Shown: positions 7,648-16,554 of the stretch, piece after piece
Position numbering within the stretch: the stretch's first letter is position 1
How the letters are laid out: each line of letters opens with the position of its first letter
Origin: Halobacteriales archaeon
Lineage (GTDB): Archaea; Halobacteriota; Halobacteria; Halobacteriales; SKSH01
Direction: 5' to 3'
Assembly (NCBI GenBank): GCA_007118075.1
Contig: SKSH01000159.1
Coordinates: 1-28,268, forward strand
Length of the DNA stretch: 28,268 nucleotides
Position numbers and translations under genes: made by a program
The notes under the pieces: generated by a model
Told to the model about the DNA's origin: nothing
Databases searched by the model: none
The model's input: only the letters and a program-made list of their open reading frames with translations

Positions 7648-9471
7648 TCACTGGACGAGCTTGATTGTCCGGCCAGAACCGATCGCCCGCTCTAACTCGT
7701 CTGCAATTGCGCTCCCACGTGAGACCTTGATATCACCACCACGGCCGACGGTGGCGGTGAAGACATAGTCGCCGTTGGCGTGTATCTCGATGGTCTCACC
7801 GACATGACCAGTAGCCGGAATAATGACATGCCGGTTCGTCACCTCTGGTTCGATCGCTTCGCCGTCGCCAGTGGGCGAGGTTGCGGTCTCTGCGGTGAGT
7901 TCGAGTTCTTGTATGTCGAGATTGACACCGAGTCGATTCTCAAGTTCGCGAACCCGTTCGCCACCAGACCCGATGACCGCTGGGATATCAGGTTCTTGAA
8001 CATACACGATCGCCTGGCTCGGTCCGGTGAGTTCGACCTCGACCGGTCCTGCAGCGATTCGTTGCACCTCCCGCTCAATCTCTTTAGAAGCAAGCCTATC
8101 GACGCCTGCCTCGTGCTCTGGGACCGAACCGACGGGGACCGTGACCACCTGTCGGTTGAACGTGTAGATCTCGTAGGCAGGTTGGCCGGTCTCGAAGTCT
8201 CGGATCAAGATGACAGGTCGGGCGAGATCTTCCTCCATGAGTCCAGCGGGCACCTTCACCTCGGTCGTCACGTCGTATACGGTGTGGACCTCACCTGCCT
8301 CGATGTATACCACCGTGTCGACGACCTGGGGTATAACCCCAAGTTCGACGCGACCGATGAGCCGTTGGAGTGCATCGATCGCCCTCGTAGCATGCACCAC
8401 GCCAATCATTCCGACGCCGGCGAGGCGCATGTCGGCGAACACCTCGAAGTCGGCCGTCTTGCGAACCTCGTCGTAGATGGTATAGTCTGGGCGGACCATC
8501 AACAATGCATCCGCCGTTTTTGCCATGTCACCTGCCAGCGCGGTGTATTGGGTGACCTCGGGGCCTACCTGGAGGTCTCGCGGTTTCTCCATTGTCTTGA
8601 CCGCGTAGTCGTGGTCGCTGAGAAATTCGGCGATCGCCTGCGCGAAGGTGGTTTTTCCTGCACCAGGAGAACCGGCGATCAAAACCCCTCGCTGGCGGGC
8701 CAGGAGTCGATCCTTGAGCTCGTCCGACATACGATAATCTTCGAGGGAGGTGACCGCAATCGGTCGTACCACGGTTATCTCGATGGCATCTGAGAACGGT
8801 GGTTCTGCGATTGCAATCCGGAGATCCCGGAACTGAACGATCGTCATCCCCGGTTCGCTCATCTCGATGAATCCTTCTGGGCTCTCCTTCGCAGCATCGA
8901 TAATCTCCTGGGCTTCGTCCTTGAGATAGGACTCCTCAAGGGGTTCCTCGGCGATCGCTTCATAGCGCATCTCACCAAGTGATCCCCGCTTCGCCATCGG
9001 TTCGAGCCCCACCTTGAGATGGACGCTCATGGTCGTTTTATCGAAGTACTTCTCGATGGAGAGATGCTCCACATCTCTAGGTCGTGGTGAGATGTACTCT
9101 ACCGCGATCCCCTTCGCATCGGCGATCTCGCTTTGGACGATATCGCTGGTGAAGAATATCGCATCTACCTCAGCAGCCAATGCTCGGATCTGGGCGTCAA
9201 TCTCACCTTCGGTCGCCAGGCCACGTTCACTCGCATCGGGACGCTCTCCGATAAACTCGAGATCAATGGTCCCTTCATCAGCGAGATCTGCGAGACGTTG
9301 TAGCTCCTTCAGTCCGTCCCATCCGGTCGAGATTCCATCGTTCGCCTGTGCTTCGAGTTCAGTGACAACGGCCTCTGGAATGAGAACGGTCGCATCGGCG
9401 AACGTTCCCTCTTGCACCTTCTCGGACACGCGGCCATCGATGACAACGCTGGTGTCCGGTACTACCTTCAT
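7648..9471 (-). CDS. PIN-domain AAA/VirB11-type ATPase with KH domain (PINA-like)
   Basis: An archaeal three-domain protein of 607 residues. Domain order: a PIN domain (about residues 1-150, starting MKVVPDTSVVIDGRV, with acidic residues in TELEAQ and in FFTSD), a linker, a VirB11/PilT-type hexameric ATPase (about 240-460; Walker A GSPGAGKTT, a Walker B-like TIYDEVRKTADFEVF segment, and GVVHA), then a KH domain with a GSGGERV-type GxxG loop near residue 525, and a small beta-rich C-terminus. The Sulfolobus relative, PINA, has been described as a Holliday-junction branch-migration ATPase that interacts with the resolvase Hjc. The ATG at 9471 is the family start; the TTG nine codons upstream was rejected. 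Confidence 0.9.
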   Translation of the reverse strand: MKVVPDTSVVIDGRVSEKVQEGTFADATVLIPEAVVTELEAQANDGISTGWDGLKELQRLADLADEGTIDLEFIGERPDASERGLATEGEIDAQIRALAAEVDAIFFTSDIVQSEIADAKGIAVEYISPRPRDVEHLSIEKYFDKTTMSVHLKVGLEPMAKRGSLGEMRYEAIAEEPLEESYLKDEAQEIIDAAKESPEGFIEMSEPGMTIVQFRDLRIAIAEPPFSDAIEITVVRPIAVTSLEDYRMSDELKDRLLARQRGVLIAGSPGAGKTTFAQAIAEFLSDHDYAVKTMEKPRDLQVGPEVTQYTALAGDMAKTADALLMVRPDYTIYDEVRKTADFEVFADMRLAGVGMIGVVHATRAIDALQRLIGRVELGVIPQVVDTVVYIEAGEVHTVYDVTTEVKVPAGLMEEDLARPVILIRDFETGQPAYEIYTFNRQVVTVPVGSVPEHEAGVDRLASKEIEREVQRIAAGPVEVELTGPSQAIVYVQEPDIPAVIGSGGERVRELENRLGVNLDIQELELTAETATSPTGDGEAIEPEVTNRHVIIPATGHVGETIEIHANGDYVFTATVGRGGDIKVSRGSAIADELERAIGSGRTIKLVQ

Positions 9472-9554
9472 GCCGGCGGGTTCGACCTCACCGTGCAAAA
9501 GGGTGTTTACCGGTGGGTCGCACCGCTTACCTACCTGCCCTCCAAGCGATAAAT
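9472..9554. promoter_or_regulatory. Divergent promoters of the PINA-like and M20 peptidase genes
   Basis: An 83-base divergent spacer. Minus direction: CCTTTTGC (plus-strand bases about 9495-9502) lies about 25-31 bases before the ATG at 9471. Plus direction: GCTTAC (9525-9530) lies 25-30 bases before the ATG at 9555. Both support leaderless transcription and the chosen starts. Confidence 0.4.
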
Positions 9555-10637
9555 ATGGACGATGTGGTATCGCTGACCAGGGAACTGATCGAGATTTCGA
9601 GCCATGAGGATGAGACTGAAGCGGGGGACTTCATCGAAGCATGGCTCCGTGAACGAACTGATGCGACGGTAATGCGTGATGATGCCGGTAACGTCATTGC
9701 CAGCCGTGGCTCAAGCGGTGAACCGACACTGGCGTTGGTTGGGCATCATGACGTGGTACCGCCAGCCGATGAACAGGTCGATGAACATGGCGCCCCTATC
9801 TCACAGGTAACCGAGAACAGAATCTACGGTCGTGGAAGTGCGGATATGAAAGGTGCGGTTGCCGCCATGATGCTGGCCTTTCGCGATGCAGACCCATCCC
9901 TGGATCTTGCATTCGCAAGCTTCGTCGGTGAGGAGGTCGGCGGGATCGGAGCTCGGCATGCCGTGGCAGACGGATTCGTCCCCACGTTCGCGGTTGTCGG
10001 GGAGGGATCTGCACAATACGCCACCGATGGTGCCCTCGATGTCGTCGTCGCACACCGAGGTCGAAGAGGTTCGACCATCACCGCTCGAGGACGTGCCTGC
10101 CATGCAAGTGAGCCGGAGGCAGGGATCAATGCTATTTACCGTGCCACTGAGGCCATCGACCGACTTCGTGACATCGAGCGACCAACGGCGACGGTAGCAG
10201 GAGAGACGCTCCACGGATCGTTGGAGGCGACGAAGATCAACGCTGGGACGGCTGATAACGTCATCCCGGAGACGTGTCAGTTTACACTCGATGAGCGGAC
10301 ACTCCCTGGATCAACGATCGATATTGAGTCAGCCATTGAGGATCTCGACGGGATCGAATGGGAGATCGACCAGGACTGGCCACCTATGCAATGCCATGAT
10401 GAGCGCTTCGCCGAGCGTGCTCGCTTGGCACTTGCCGCGGTGGGACCAGATCCAAGCTTAATCACCAAACCACACGCCACCGATGCCAGCTGGCTAGCCG
10501 AAGCAGGTACCGCAACTGTGGTGGTTGGTCCAGCCGAACGAGGACAGGCACATACGAGCGAGGAGAGTGTCGATATCGAGTTGTTGCAGCTTGCAAAGCG
10601 AGGATATCAAGCCATCGCAGATTCGATCGAAGGCTAA
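9555..10637 (+). CDS. M20-family metallopeptidase (ArgE/DapE-like)
   Basis: Zinc-dependent M20 hydrolase of 360 residues. Visible motifs: the first metal-ligand strand ALVGHHDVVPP (His, Asp), GRGSADMKGAVAAMM with the bridging Asp, the catalytic Glu pair in FVGEEVGGIGA, the lid-domain His in ACHASEPEAGINA, and the C-terminal His in QAHTSEESVD. Members include DapE, ArgE, carboxypeptidases and aminoacylases, and the substrate cannot be fixed from sequence. It is not part of the arginine operon, being on the opposite strand, and its TAA stop overlaps the argF stop (10634-10637). It is distinct from the ArgE-type enzyme encoded 1 kb away. The ATG at 9555 has a TATA-like box at the correct distance. 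Confidence 0.85.
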   Translation: MDDVVSLTRELIEISSHEDETEAGDFIEAWLRERTDATVMRDDAGNVIASRGSSGEPTLALVGHHDVVPPADEQVDEHGAPISQVTENRIYGRGSADMKGAVAAMMLAFRDADPSLDLAFASFVGEEVGGIGARHAVADGFVPTFAVVGEGSAQYATDGALDVVVAHRGRRGSTITARGRACHASEPEAGINAIYRATEAIDRLRDIERPTATVAGETLHGSLEATKINAGTADNVIPETCQFTLDERTLPGSTIDIESAIEDLDGIEWEIDQDWPPMQCHDERFAERARLALAAVGPDPSLITKPHATDASWLAEAGTATVVVGPAERGQAHTSEESVDIELLQLAKRGYQAIADSIEG

Positions 10638-11629
10638 GAGCTACCCATCGGCCCCCGACCGGTGCATTCAATCGATTGGAGGCTATCTTGGTAGCTCTGA
10701 TCGACACCGACCGACACATCCTTCGTGCCATTGAGTAGGTACGTCAGTAGCCCCTGTTGCGCGTACATGCGGTTCTCAGCCTGTTTCCAGACGAGGGATG
10801 CCTCACCATCCAAGACCTCAGAAGAGATCTCCTCACCACGAACCGCTGGGAGACAATGCATGACCGAGACATGTCCAGGTGCATGGGAGAGCAATGAATC
10901 GTTCACCTGGAATCCATCAAATGCCGGGAGCTTCGACTCACGCTGCTCGCCGTCACCCATGCTCATCCAGACGTCGGTGTAGATGAAATCGGCATCCTCG
11001 ACCGCTTGGATCGGATCGTCGGTGATCGATGGTGTAGAACCATAGGCATGCGCTCGTTCGATGACCTCGGCATCGATCCCATATGCCGGTGGTGTGGCAA
11101 CCGAGACCTCGATTCCGGCCATCGCAGCACCGATCACGAACGACTGGGCCACATTGTTACCATCACCAACCCAGGCGGCCTTGCACCCCTCGAGCGAGCC
11201 AAAGTGGTCCTCGATTGTGAGTAGATCAGCCAGTGTTTGGCACGGATGTGCACGATCGGTTAGCGCATTGATGACCGGGACGGAGCTATGGTTGGCGAGC
11301 TCGAGGAACCCGTCATGGTCGGTCATCCTAGCAGCAATGACGTCTAGGTAGCCTGAGAGCGCCCGTGCCGTATCGGCGATCGGTTCTCCCCTGCCAAGCT
11401 GGAGATCATCGGGGGAGAGGAAGATCGCATGTCCACCGAGTTGTGTCATCCCTGCCTCGAATGAGACCCTGGTCCTCGTGCTCGGCTTCTCAAAGAGCAG
11501 ACCCAATGAGCGACCCTCTAGCGAAGGAGCTCGACCAGCATCGCGAACAGCTCGTGAGAGCGAGAGAATCTCGCGGAGTTCTGTCGGCGATACATCGTCA
11601 ATATCGGTCAAGTGGTGTGGTTGTTTCAT
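10634..11629 (-). CDS. argF: Ornithine carbamoyltransferase
   Basis: Transfers the carbamoyl group to ornithine, giving citrulline. The carbamoyl-phosphate motif FEKPSTRTRVSFE, the HPCQTLADLLTI motif, the YTDVWMSMG segment and the ornithine loop VMHCLPAVRGEE are all present. The usual family end is reached near AQQGLLTYLLNG (about residue 301), but this protein continues for 30 more residues, ending CTGRGPMGSS, which looks like an unrelated tail. It is the last gene of the argW-argF operon; its start overlaps the argE stop by four bases (ATGA). Confidence 0.96.
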   Translation of the reverse strand: MKQPHHLTDIDDVSPTELREILSLSRAVRDAGRAPSLEGRSLGLLFEKPSTRTRVSFEAGMTQLGGHAIFLSPDDLQLGRGEPIADTARALSGYLDVIAARMTDHDGFLELANHSSVPVINALTDRAHPCQTLADLLTIEDHFGSLEGCKAAWVGDGNNVAQSFVIGAAMAGIEVSVATPPAYGIDAEVIERAHAYGSTPSITDDPIQAVEDADFIYTDVWMSMGDGEQRESKLPAFDGFQVNDSLLSHAPGHVSVMHCLPAVRGEEISSEVLDGEASLVWKQAENRMYAQQGLLTYLLNGTKDVSVGVDQSYQDSLQSIECTGRGPMGSS

Positions 11630-12681
11630 TGGTTATCACCCGAGAGTAACCGGGTGGCAGTTGATTCGAGGACGGTGATCGAGCGGTCGAACGCATCGAG
11701 CGGAAGCCGTTCATCCGGTGCATGATCGAGCGTCGAATCGCCCGGACCGTACGTCGCCATCGGGATGTCCCACCCGGTGGCATAGACGTTCATGTCGCTC
11801 GTGCCGGTCTTACGCAGCATCCGAGGGGCCCCCCCGATCTCGCGGATGGACCCACGGAGTGCGGTTGCTACCGAGTTCCGTGCATCCATCATCACCGGTG
11901 GGATTGGCTGTCCCCACGTGATCGATGCATCGGTCGCGTTGGCATCGAGGTCGGCCATGAGCGAAGCAGGCTCCACACCGGGTGGGAGCCGACATTCGAA
12001 CTCGATGGTCGCTGCCATTGCTGTGCCTGCATCGGACAGACCGCCATCGAAGGAAAGCGGGGTCACCGACACCTGCTCGAACTGGTTGTCGTTGTCCTCA
12101 GAGCCGGTGGGACTGACCGCTTGGTACCAGGAAAGTGCCGTTTCGATGGCATTGGGCATCGGCTCGGTGTTATGACCAGCAGTCGTGGAAGTGTGGTACG
12201 TCCCATGGACGGCTCCACGGTACCCGAGGGTAATCCCGTCCCAGCCACTAGGTTCACCATTGATCAGCGCTGCGGGTGGGTCACGATGTTGGATGAGCTG
12301 GTGAGCCCCGGCCGAATCGGTCTCCTCACGGACAACACCAACGAAGCTCGCGCCGGTGGTGACCGATGCGACGGCCATGGCAGCCAATGGCCCCTTCGCA
12401 TCGACACTCCCGCGACCCCACAACGTCCCATCCTCGACCTTGACAGGGCGTTGTCCGGGGACGGTGTCGAGGTGCGAGGTGAGCAGGACCCCATCGTCAC
12501 CAGGCGAATGAACGTTCCCGATCGAGTCGATCCATACCTCACGGTCATGGGTTTCGAAGAAATCGACGAGCCGCGTCGCACAGGTGGATTCATCACCAGA
12601 TGGTGACGGGATCGAGACGAGATCGACGAGCAACTCACGGGCGGTCGATTCTGAGACAGCGACCAGCTCGTCGGAAATCAT
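11626..12681 (-). CDS. argE: [ArgW]-ornithine hydrolase (LysK/ArgE type)
   Basis: M20-family hydrolase that releases ornithine (or lysine) from the C-terminal glutamate of the carrier protein ArgW/LysW. The 351 residues show LLTSHLDTVPG, WGRGSVDAKGPLAAM, the catalytic FVGVVREETDSAGAH, the conserved INGEPSGWDGITLGYRG, and TGTSDMNVY and LDHAPDERLPL near the end. The INGEPS and TGTSDMN stretches distinguish LysK-type enzymes from other M20 members. Overlaps of four bases with both argD upstream and argF downstream show membership of the operon. Because argF, argG and argH are present, ornithine release is the most likely role; a second activity in lysine synthesis cannot be excluded. Confidence 0.93.
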   Translation of the reverse strand: MISDELVAVSESTARELLVDLVSIPSPSGDESTCATRLVDFFETHDREVWIDSIGNVHSPGDDGVLLTSHLDTVPGQRPVKVEDGTLWGRGSVDAKGPLAAMAVASVTTGASFVGVVREETDSAGAHQLIQHRDPPAALINGEPSGWDGITLGYRGAVHGTYHTSTTAGHNTEPMPNAIETALSWYQAVSPTGSEDNDNQFEQVSVTPLSFDGGLSDAGTAMAATIEFECRLPPGVEPASLMADLDANATDASITWGQPIPPVMMDARNSVATALRGSIREIGGAPRMLRKTGTSDMNVYATGWDIPMATYGPGDSTLDHAPDERLPLDAFDRSITVLESTATRLLSGDNQ

Positions 12682-13817
12682 GCACTCGCCTCCTGGTCAA
12701 GGGCTGCCTCGATCCCCGTGACCAACTGTTCGACCTCGGCTGCATCGATCGTGAGCGGTGGGAGTAACCGGAGCACCGACCGGCCTGCTGGCATCGTGAG
12801 AATCCCATGGTCGATGGCAAGCTGCTTCGCCAATACATTCGCACCGCGACGGACATCGAGGCCGATAAGGAGTCCGTGCCCCCGAATAGCCTTTATATCC
12901 AACGTGCTCTCGGTGAGTGTTGACATGAGTGTCTCTCCATGCACCGCCGCCTGTTCGGTGAGATTCATCTCCTCGATGACCTCGAGGGTGGCGTTCGCTG
13001 CAGCGGCAGCGATCGGTGAGCCGCTGAACGTCGAACCATGAGGACCAGCCCCATCAGCAATCCACTGCCGGCAGAGCGTCGCACCCATCGGGACACCACT
13101 AGCAATCCCCTTCGCGGTGGTGAGGATATCAGGAACCACCCCAGCAGCGTCACACGCCCAGAACGAACCGGTCCGACCGAGACCCGTCTGGATCTCATCG
13201 AGGATCATCGCCGCTCCGGCCGATTCGGTGCATTCGCGGACCGCCGTCAGGTATCCGTCAGGCGGGACATTTACCCCGCCCTCACCCTGGATCGGTTCGA
13301 TGATGACCGCGGCGGTCTCCTCGGTCACGGCCGTCTCCAACGCCTCGGCGTCGCCAAATGGCACGAACTCGATATCGTCGAGAAGAGGTTCGAACGGCTG
13401 GCGATACGCTGGCTTCCACGTCGCCGAGAGCGAACCCATCGTCCGTCCGTGGAATCCCCGAGTGGTGGCTACGATTGCTGACCGATCTGTCGCACTACGA
13501 GCAAATTTTATCGCGGCCTCGTTCGCCTCGGTTCCAGAATTGCAGAGCCAGACGTTGGTGCAATCACCGGGTCCAAGGGAGGCCAACCGCTTCACCAGGG
13601 AGGTGCGGGTCGGATTCGGATACGATCCCTGGACGAAGGTGAGTGAACTGGCCTGTTCCTGGATGGCATCGACAACCGTCGGATGGCAGTGGCCTACCGG
13701 AGCACATCCGAAGCTCGCTCCGGCATCGAGGTACTGTTCACCGGCAGTGTCGATGAGGTAAGAACCGTCGCCACCGACGATCTCGATGGGCTTTGGCGCA
13801 TAGACGAACTCGCTCAT
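12678..13817 (-). CDS. argD: [ArgW]-glutamate semialdehyde aminotransferase (ArgD/LysJ)
   Basis: Class III PLP-dependent aminotransferase that converts the carrier-bound glutamate semialdehyde to carrier-bound ornithine. The 379 residues contain GAPVGHCHP-type binding residues (CAPVGHCHP), NSGTEANEAAIKFA, GFHGRTMGSLSAT, the EPIQGEGGVN loop, MILDEIQTGLGRTG with the pyridine-N Asp, and the PLP Lys in LTTAKGIASGVPMGA. Start and stop overlap the neighbouring genes by four bases each. It is homologous to acetylornithine aminotransferase; assignment to the carrier pathway rests on argW and argX in the same operon. Confidence 0.95.
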   Translation of the reverse strand: MSEFVYAPKPIEIVGGDGSYLIDTAGEQYLDAGASFGCAPVGHCHPTVVDAIQEQASSLTFVQGSYPNPTRTSLVKRLASLGPGDCTNVWLCNSGTEANEAAIKFARSATDRSAIVATTRGFHGRTMGSLSATWKPAYRQPFEPLLDDIEFVPFGDAEALETAVTEETAAVIIEPIQGEGGVNVPPDGYLTAVRECTESAGAAMILDEIQTGLGRTGSFWACDAAGVVPDILTTAKGIASGVPMGATLCRQWIADGAGPHGSTFSGSPIAAAAANATLEVIEEMNLTEQAAVHGETLMSTLTESTLDIKAIRGHGLLIGLDVRRGANVLAKQLAIDHGILTMPAGRSVLRLLPPLTIDAAEVEQLVTGIEAALDQEASA

Positions 13818-14650
13818 CCCTCGACCACCTCCGCCAGGAGTGCAGCGGTGAAGGTCGTTGCATCGCCGGTGAGTGCGGCATTGATCGGGGTATCAACCGT
13901 TGCATCGGCGATATGGACCTCAGTTGCGCCACCCTTGAGTGCCTCAACAGCGGCCATAACCTTACGGGTCATGAACCCAGAAGCAGCCGCTTCGACGTGC
14001 TCGAGTGACGCATGGGAATCGACGGTTTCGATGCGACTTGAGGGATCATCCAGATCAGCGTACACCCCATCGACGTCGGTCAAGAGCACGAGGGTTGCCC
14101 CCAGAGCACCAGCAATTGCGGCCGCAAACCTATCGGCATCGGTATTGACTGCAACCCCGTCGTCAGCAAGCATCGGTGGTGAAATGACCGGGACATACCC
14201 GGCATCCAGCAGGAGGGTGAGGAGCTGCTCGTTGACCGATGTTATCCGACCGGCATGGTCACCGCGCTTGATCTTCTGCTTACCACCTTCGACCACCCGA
14301 ACTGCCGATTTTCGGTCCCCACTGACCAATGCACCATCGACCCCCGAGAGGCCGATGGCCTCGACGCCAGCTTGCTGGAGGTCGACCGTGAGGTCGACGT
14401 TAACCGACCCGGCGAGCGCCATCGTGACGCCTGCCATCGTCTCCGCATCGGTGAATCGACCGGTCACCCCCGCCGGTGTAGTGACGTACTTTGGCTTGAT
14501 ACCAAGTGACTCGAGGGTCTCATCGATCACGGTCGAGCCACCGTGGACAAGGATTAGCTCGGTTCCAGCCTTGGAAAGCGTGGCGATATCGGCAACGGTC
14601 GTGGCCGGATCGATCGAGGCTGCCCCACCCAGCTTGACGACGAGCGTCAT
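13814..14650 (-). CDS. argB: [ArgW]-glutamate kinase (ArgB/LysZ)
   Basis: Amino-acid kinase family enzyme that phosphorylates the carrier-bound glutamate. The 278 residues begin TLVVKLGGAASID with the kinase Lys/Gly motif, then LILVHGGSTVID for substrate binding. The middle has YVPVISPPMLADDG followed by NTDADRFAAAIAGAL, the nucleotide site is VLLTDVDGVYAD, and GFMTRKVMAAVEALKGG is near the end. It is the same fold as N-acetylglutamate kinase. The GTTP/TTPAGVTGRFT region after the first quarter is typical of the LysZ-type enzymes. Coupled to argC and argD by ATGA overlaps. Confidence 0.95.
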   Translation of the reverse strand: MTLVVKLGGAASIDPATTVADIATLSKAGTELILVHGGSTVIDETLESLGIKPKYVTTPAGVTGRFTDAETMAGVTMALAGSVNVDLTVDLQQAGVEAIGLSGVDGALVSGDRKSAVRVVEGGKQKIKRGDHAGRITSVNEQLLTLLLDAGYVPVISPPMLADDGVAVNTDADRFAAAIAGALGATLVLLTDVDGVYADLDDPSSRIETVDSHASLEHVEAAASGFMTRKVMAAVEALKGGATEVHIADATVDTPINAALTGDATTFTAALLAEVVEG

Positions 14651-15690
14651 GGTGCCCCCACCGGATGCAATCCGGTGAACTCGAGTCCAGTCGTTTCTGG
14701 CATGCCGAGTGCGATGTTCGCCGCATGGACCGCTTGACCAGCCGATCCCTTCATGAGGTTATCCAGGGCGGAGAAGACGACGATACGGTCGTCATCTGTG
14801 GCAAAGCCGACGTCACAGTAATTCGTCCCAGCGAGTACCTTCGCCTCCGGGAAACGGTAGATGCCACCACCGCCTGAAACAAGGCGCATGAACGGCTCAT
14901 CCTCATACGCTTCGCGGTAGATCCCCCACAGCTCCTTGATCGAAGGTGGTTCATCAACGAAGACGTGGCAGGTGGCTGCCGCACCTCTCGTCATATCGAC
15001 CGCGTGACCGGTGAGGGAGACCTCGATGTCGAGATACACCTCAAGCTCAGCCTCATGGCGGTGTTTCGTCGGGGCATATGGTCTGACGATCCCAGAGCGT
15101 TCAGCATGTGATGCGGCGGCCCCACTGGCGGTTCCACCCTCCGAGGAACCAACCTTCAGATCCACCACGATCGGATCAGCTTCGTCCAGCCATCCCGACA
15201 AGGCTAGTGGATAGAGCCCCAACATCGTCACGGTTGCGTTGCATCCGCCACAACCGATCACACTGGCATCGGTCAAGGCCTCCCGGTTGATCTCTGGCAG
15301 GCCATAGGTTGCTTGAGAGAGGTACTCTGGTGCAACGTGTCCATCGTACCACGTATCGTATAATGCAACCTCTGAAAGCCTGAAATCGGCACTCAGATCG
15401 ATGACCAGTTGAGCCGCCTCGAGGTAGGACTCGATATTCGCCATCGAGACCCCATGCGGTGTGGCGGTGAAGAGGACATCGACCGACTCGAGCTCGTCTG
15501 GAGACGAGAATCGAAGGGGGAGCGCTCGAAGGTTCGGATGGAGGTGACCGATGCTCTTGTTGAGATACTCCCGACTCGTCGCCTGGACGACCTCGAAGGC
15601 GGGGTGACCCTCGAGCAACCGGAGCACTTCTCCGCCGGTGTACCCCGAGGCACCGACCACCCCTGCGGTGAACGTCGGTGTCGCACTCAT
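14647..15690 (-). CDS. argC: [ArgW]-glutamyl phosphate reductase (ArgC/LysY)
   Basis: NADPH-dependent reductase converting the acyl phosphate on the carrier to the semialdehyde. The 347 residues show the dinucleotide motif GASGYTGGEVLRLLEGHP near the N-terminus, ATPHGVSM, LSADFRLS, and the catalytic Cys in CGGCNATVTMLGLYPLAL (about residue 150). The C-terminal half has VGSSEGGTASGAAASHAER and KHRHEAE, the latter with the conserved His. It is LysY/ArgC-like rather than aspartate-semialdehyde dehydrogenase-like. Start overlaps the argX stop, and the stop overlaps the argB start, each by four bases. Confidence 0.96.
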   Translation of the reverse strand: MSATPTFTAGVVGASGYTGGEVLRLLEGHPAFEVVQATSREYLNKSIGHLHPNLRALPLRFSSPDELESVDVLFTATPHGVSMANIESYLEAAQLVIDLSADFRLSEVALYDTWYDGHVAPEYLSQATYGLPEINREALTDASVIGCGGCNATVTMLGLYPLALSGWLDEADPIVVDLKVGSSEGGTASGAAASHAERSGIVRPYAPTKHRHEAELEVYLDIEVSLTGHAVDMTRGAAATCHVFVDEPPSIKELWGIYREAYEDEPFMRLVSGGGGIYRFPEAKVLAGTNYCDVGFATDDDRIVVFSALDNLMKGSAGQAVHAANIALGMPETTGLEFTGLHPVGAP

Positions 15691-16553
15691 GATGACACCG
15701 CAGTTGTCTCGAGACAGATCGATTCGAGCCAGTCGACGACCGCCGACGGGACATCGATCGGAGCAACACTGTTGAGGGCGTTGAACTCGACGGAATGGTT
15801 CACCTCGTGGACCGTGTAGCCGTCTTGTGTCTCCATCAGATCGATTCCAAGGAGGCCACCCCCAACAGCCGCATCCACGTTGGCCACGAGTGTTTCGAGC
15901 TCTGAGTCGACTTCGATTGAGGCAACCTCAGCACCCCTGGCGGCGTTCGTAATCCAGTGATCTGATGACCGGCGCATCCCGGCAATCGGGACGCCATCTG
16001 TGGCGACGATCCTGAGATCCTCACCTTCGGTCTCGATGTATTCCTGAAGGTAGAACACCTTGTGTTCATAGTGACCTAACGTGGCCTTGTGTTCGAGCAG
16101 TGACTCGGCCATATTCCGGCTCTCGATCCTCGCCATCAGACGACCCCACGACCCGACCACGGGTTTGAGTACACACGGGTAACCGAGATCATCCATGATA
16201 TCGAGTGCAGCATCGATCGAGAACGCCACCTCAGTACGAGGCGTTGGAATACCCGCTTCAGAGAGCGCAAGACTGGTTCTAACCTTATCAGCACAGGTCG
16301 CTGCCGTCGTCGCGCTGTTCACCACTGGGATATCGTGACGTTCACACCAAGCGGTGAGGTACCGGCTTCGGCTACTAGAGAGACAGCGGTCAACGACAAG
16401 CTCGAGCGTAGCAAATTGGTCGCCAGCCTGATCGATGCTGAACGACCGATCGCGAACGTCGAGCTTGTGGACCGCATGATCCCGCTCACGGAGTTCGTTC
16501 AGCAGCAGCTTCTCATCCCTCCGTATCCGCGAGTGTAATACACCGACCTTCAC
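15687..16553 (-). CDS. argX: Glutamate-ArgW ligase (ArgX/LysX), ATP-grasp
   Basis: ATP-grasp ligase that attaches the amino group of glutamate (ArgX activity) or of aminoadipate (LysX activity) to the C-terminal glutamate of the carrier protein. The 288 residues include VLHSRIRRDEKLLLNEL at the start, a TAATCADKVRTSLALSEAG linker, the ATP-grasp core CVLKPVVGSWGRLMARIES, FYLQEYIETEGEDLRIV, and the metal-binding end LMETQDGYTVHEVNHSVEFN. The start is a GTG one base after the argW stop. Context with argF, argG and argH favours glutamate as the substrate. Confidence 0.95.
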   Translation of the reverse strand: MKVGVLHSRIRRDEKLLLNELRERDHAVHKLDVRDRSFSIDQAGDQFATLELVVDRCLSSSRSRYLTAWCERHDIPVVNSATTAATCADKVRTSLALSEAGIPTPRTEVAFSIDAALDIMDDLGYPCVLKPVVGSWGRLMARIESRNMAESLLEHKATLGHYEHKVFYLQEYIETEGEDLRIVATDGVPIAGMRRSSDHWITNAARGAEVASIEVDSELETLVANVDAAVGGGLLGIDLMETQDGYTVHEVNHSVEFNALNSVAPIDVPSAVVDWLESICLETTAVSS

Positions 16554-16554
16554 T

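Noticed and set aside
7780..8793. Open plus-strand frame of 337 codons opposite the PINA-like gene
   Set aside because: Shadow of the PIN-ATPase-KH coding sequence; no family features in the translation, rich in Arg, Asp and Cys as expected for an antisense frame of a haloarchaeal gene.
9555..10637. M20 peptidase considered as dapE or as part of the arginine pathway
   Set aside because: It is on the opposite strand, no lysine DAP-pathway genes are nearby, and the operon already has its own ArgE/LysK-type hydrolase, so a general M20 call is safer.
11722..12606. Open plus-strand frame of 294 codons opposite argE
   Set aside because: Antisense shadow; the minus frame is a complete M20 hydrolase coupled to its neighbours.
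13683..14678. Open plus-strand frame of 331 codons opposite argB
   Set aside because: Low-complexity Ser/Thr/Ala-rich translation typical of an antisense frame; argB on the minus strand has full family motifs.
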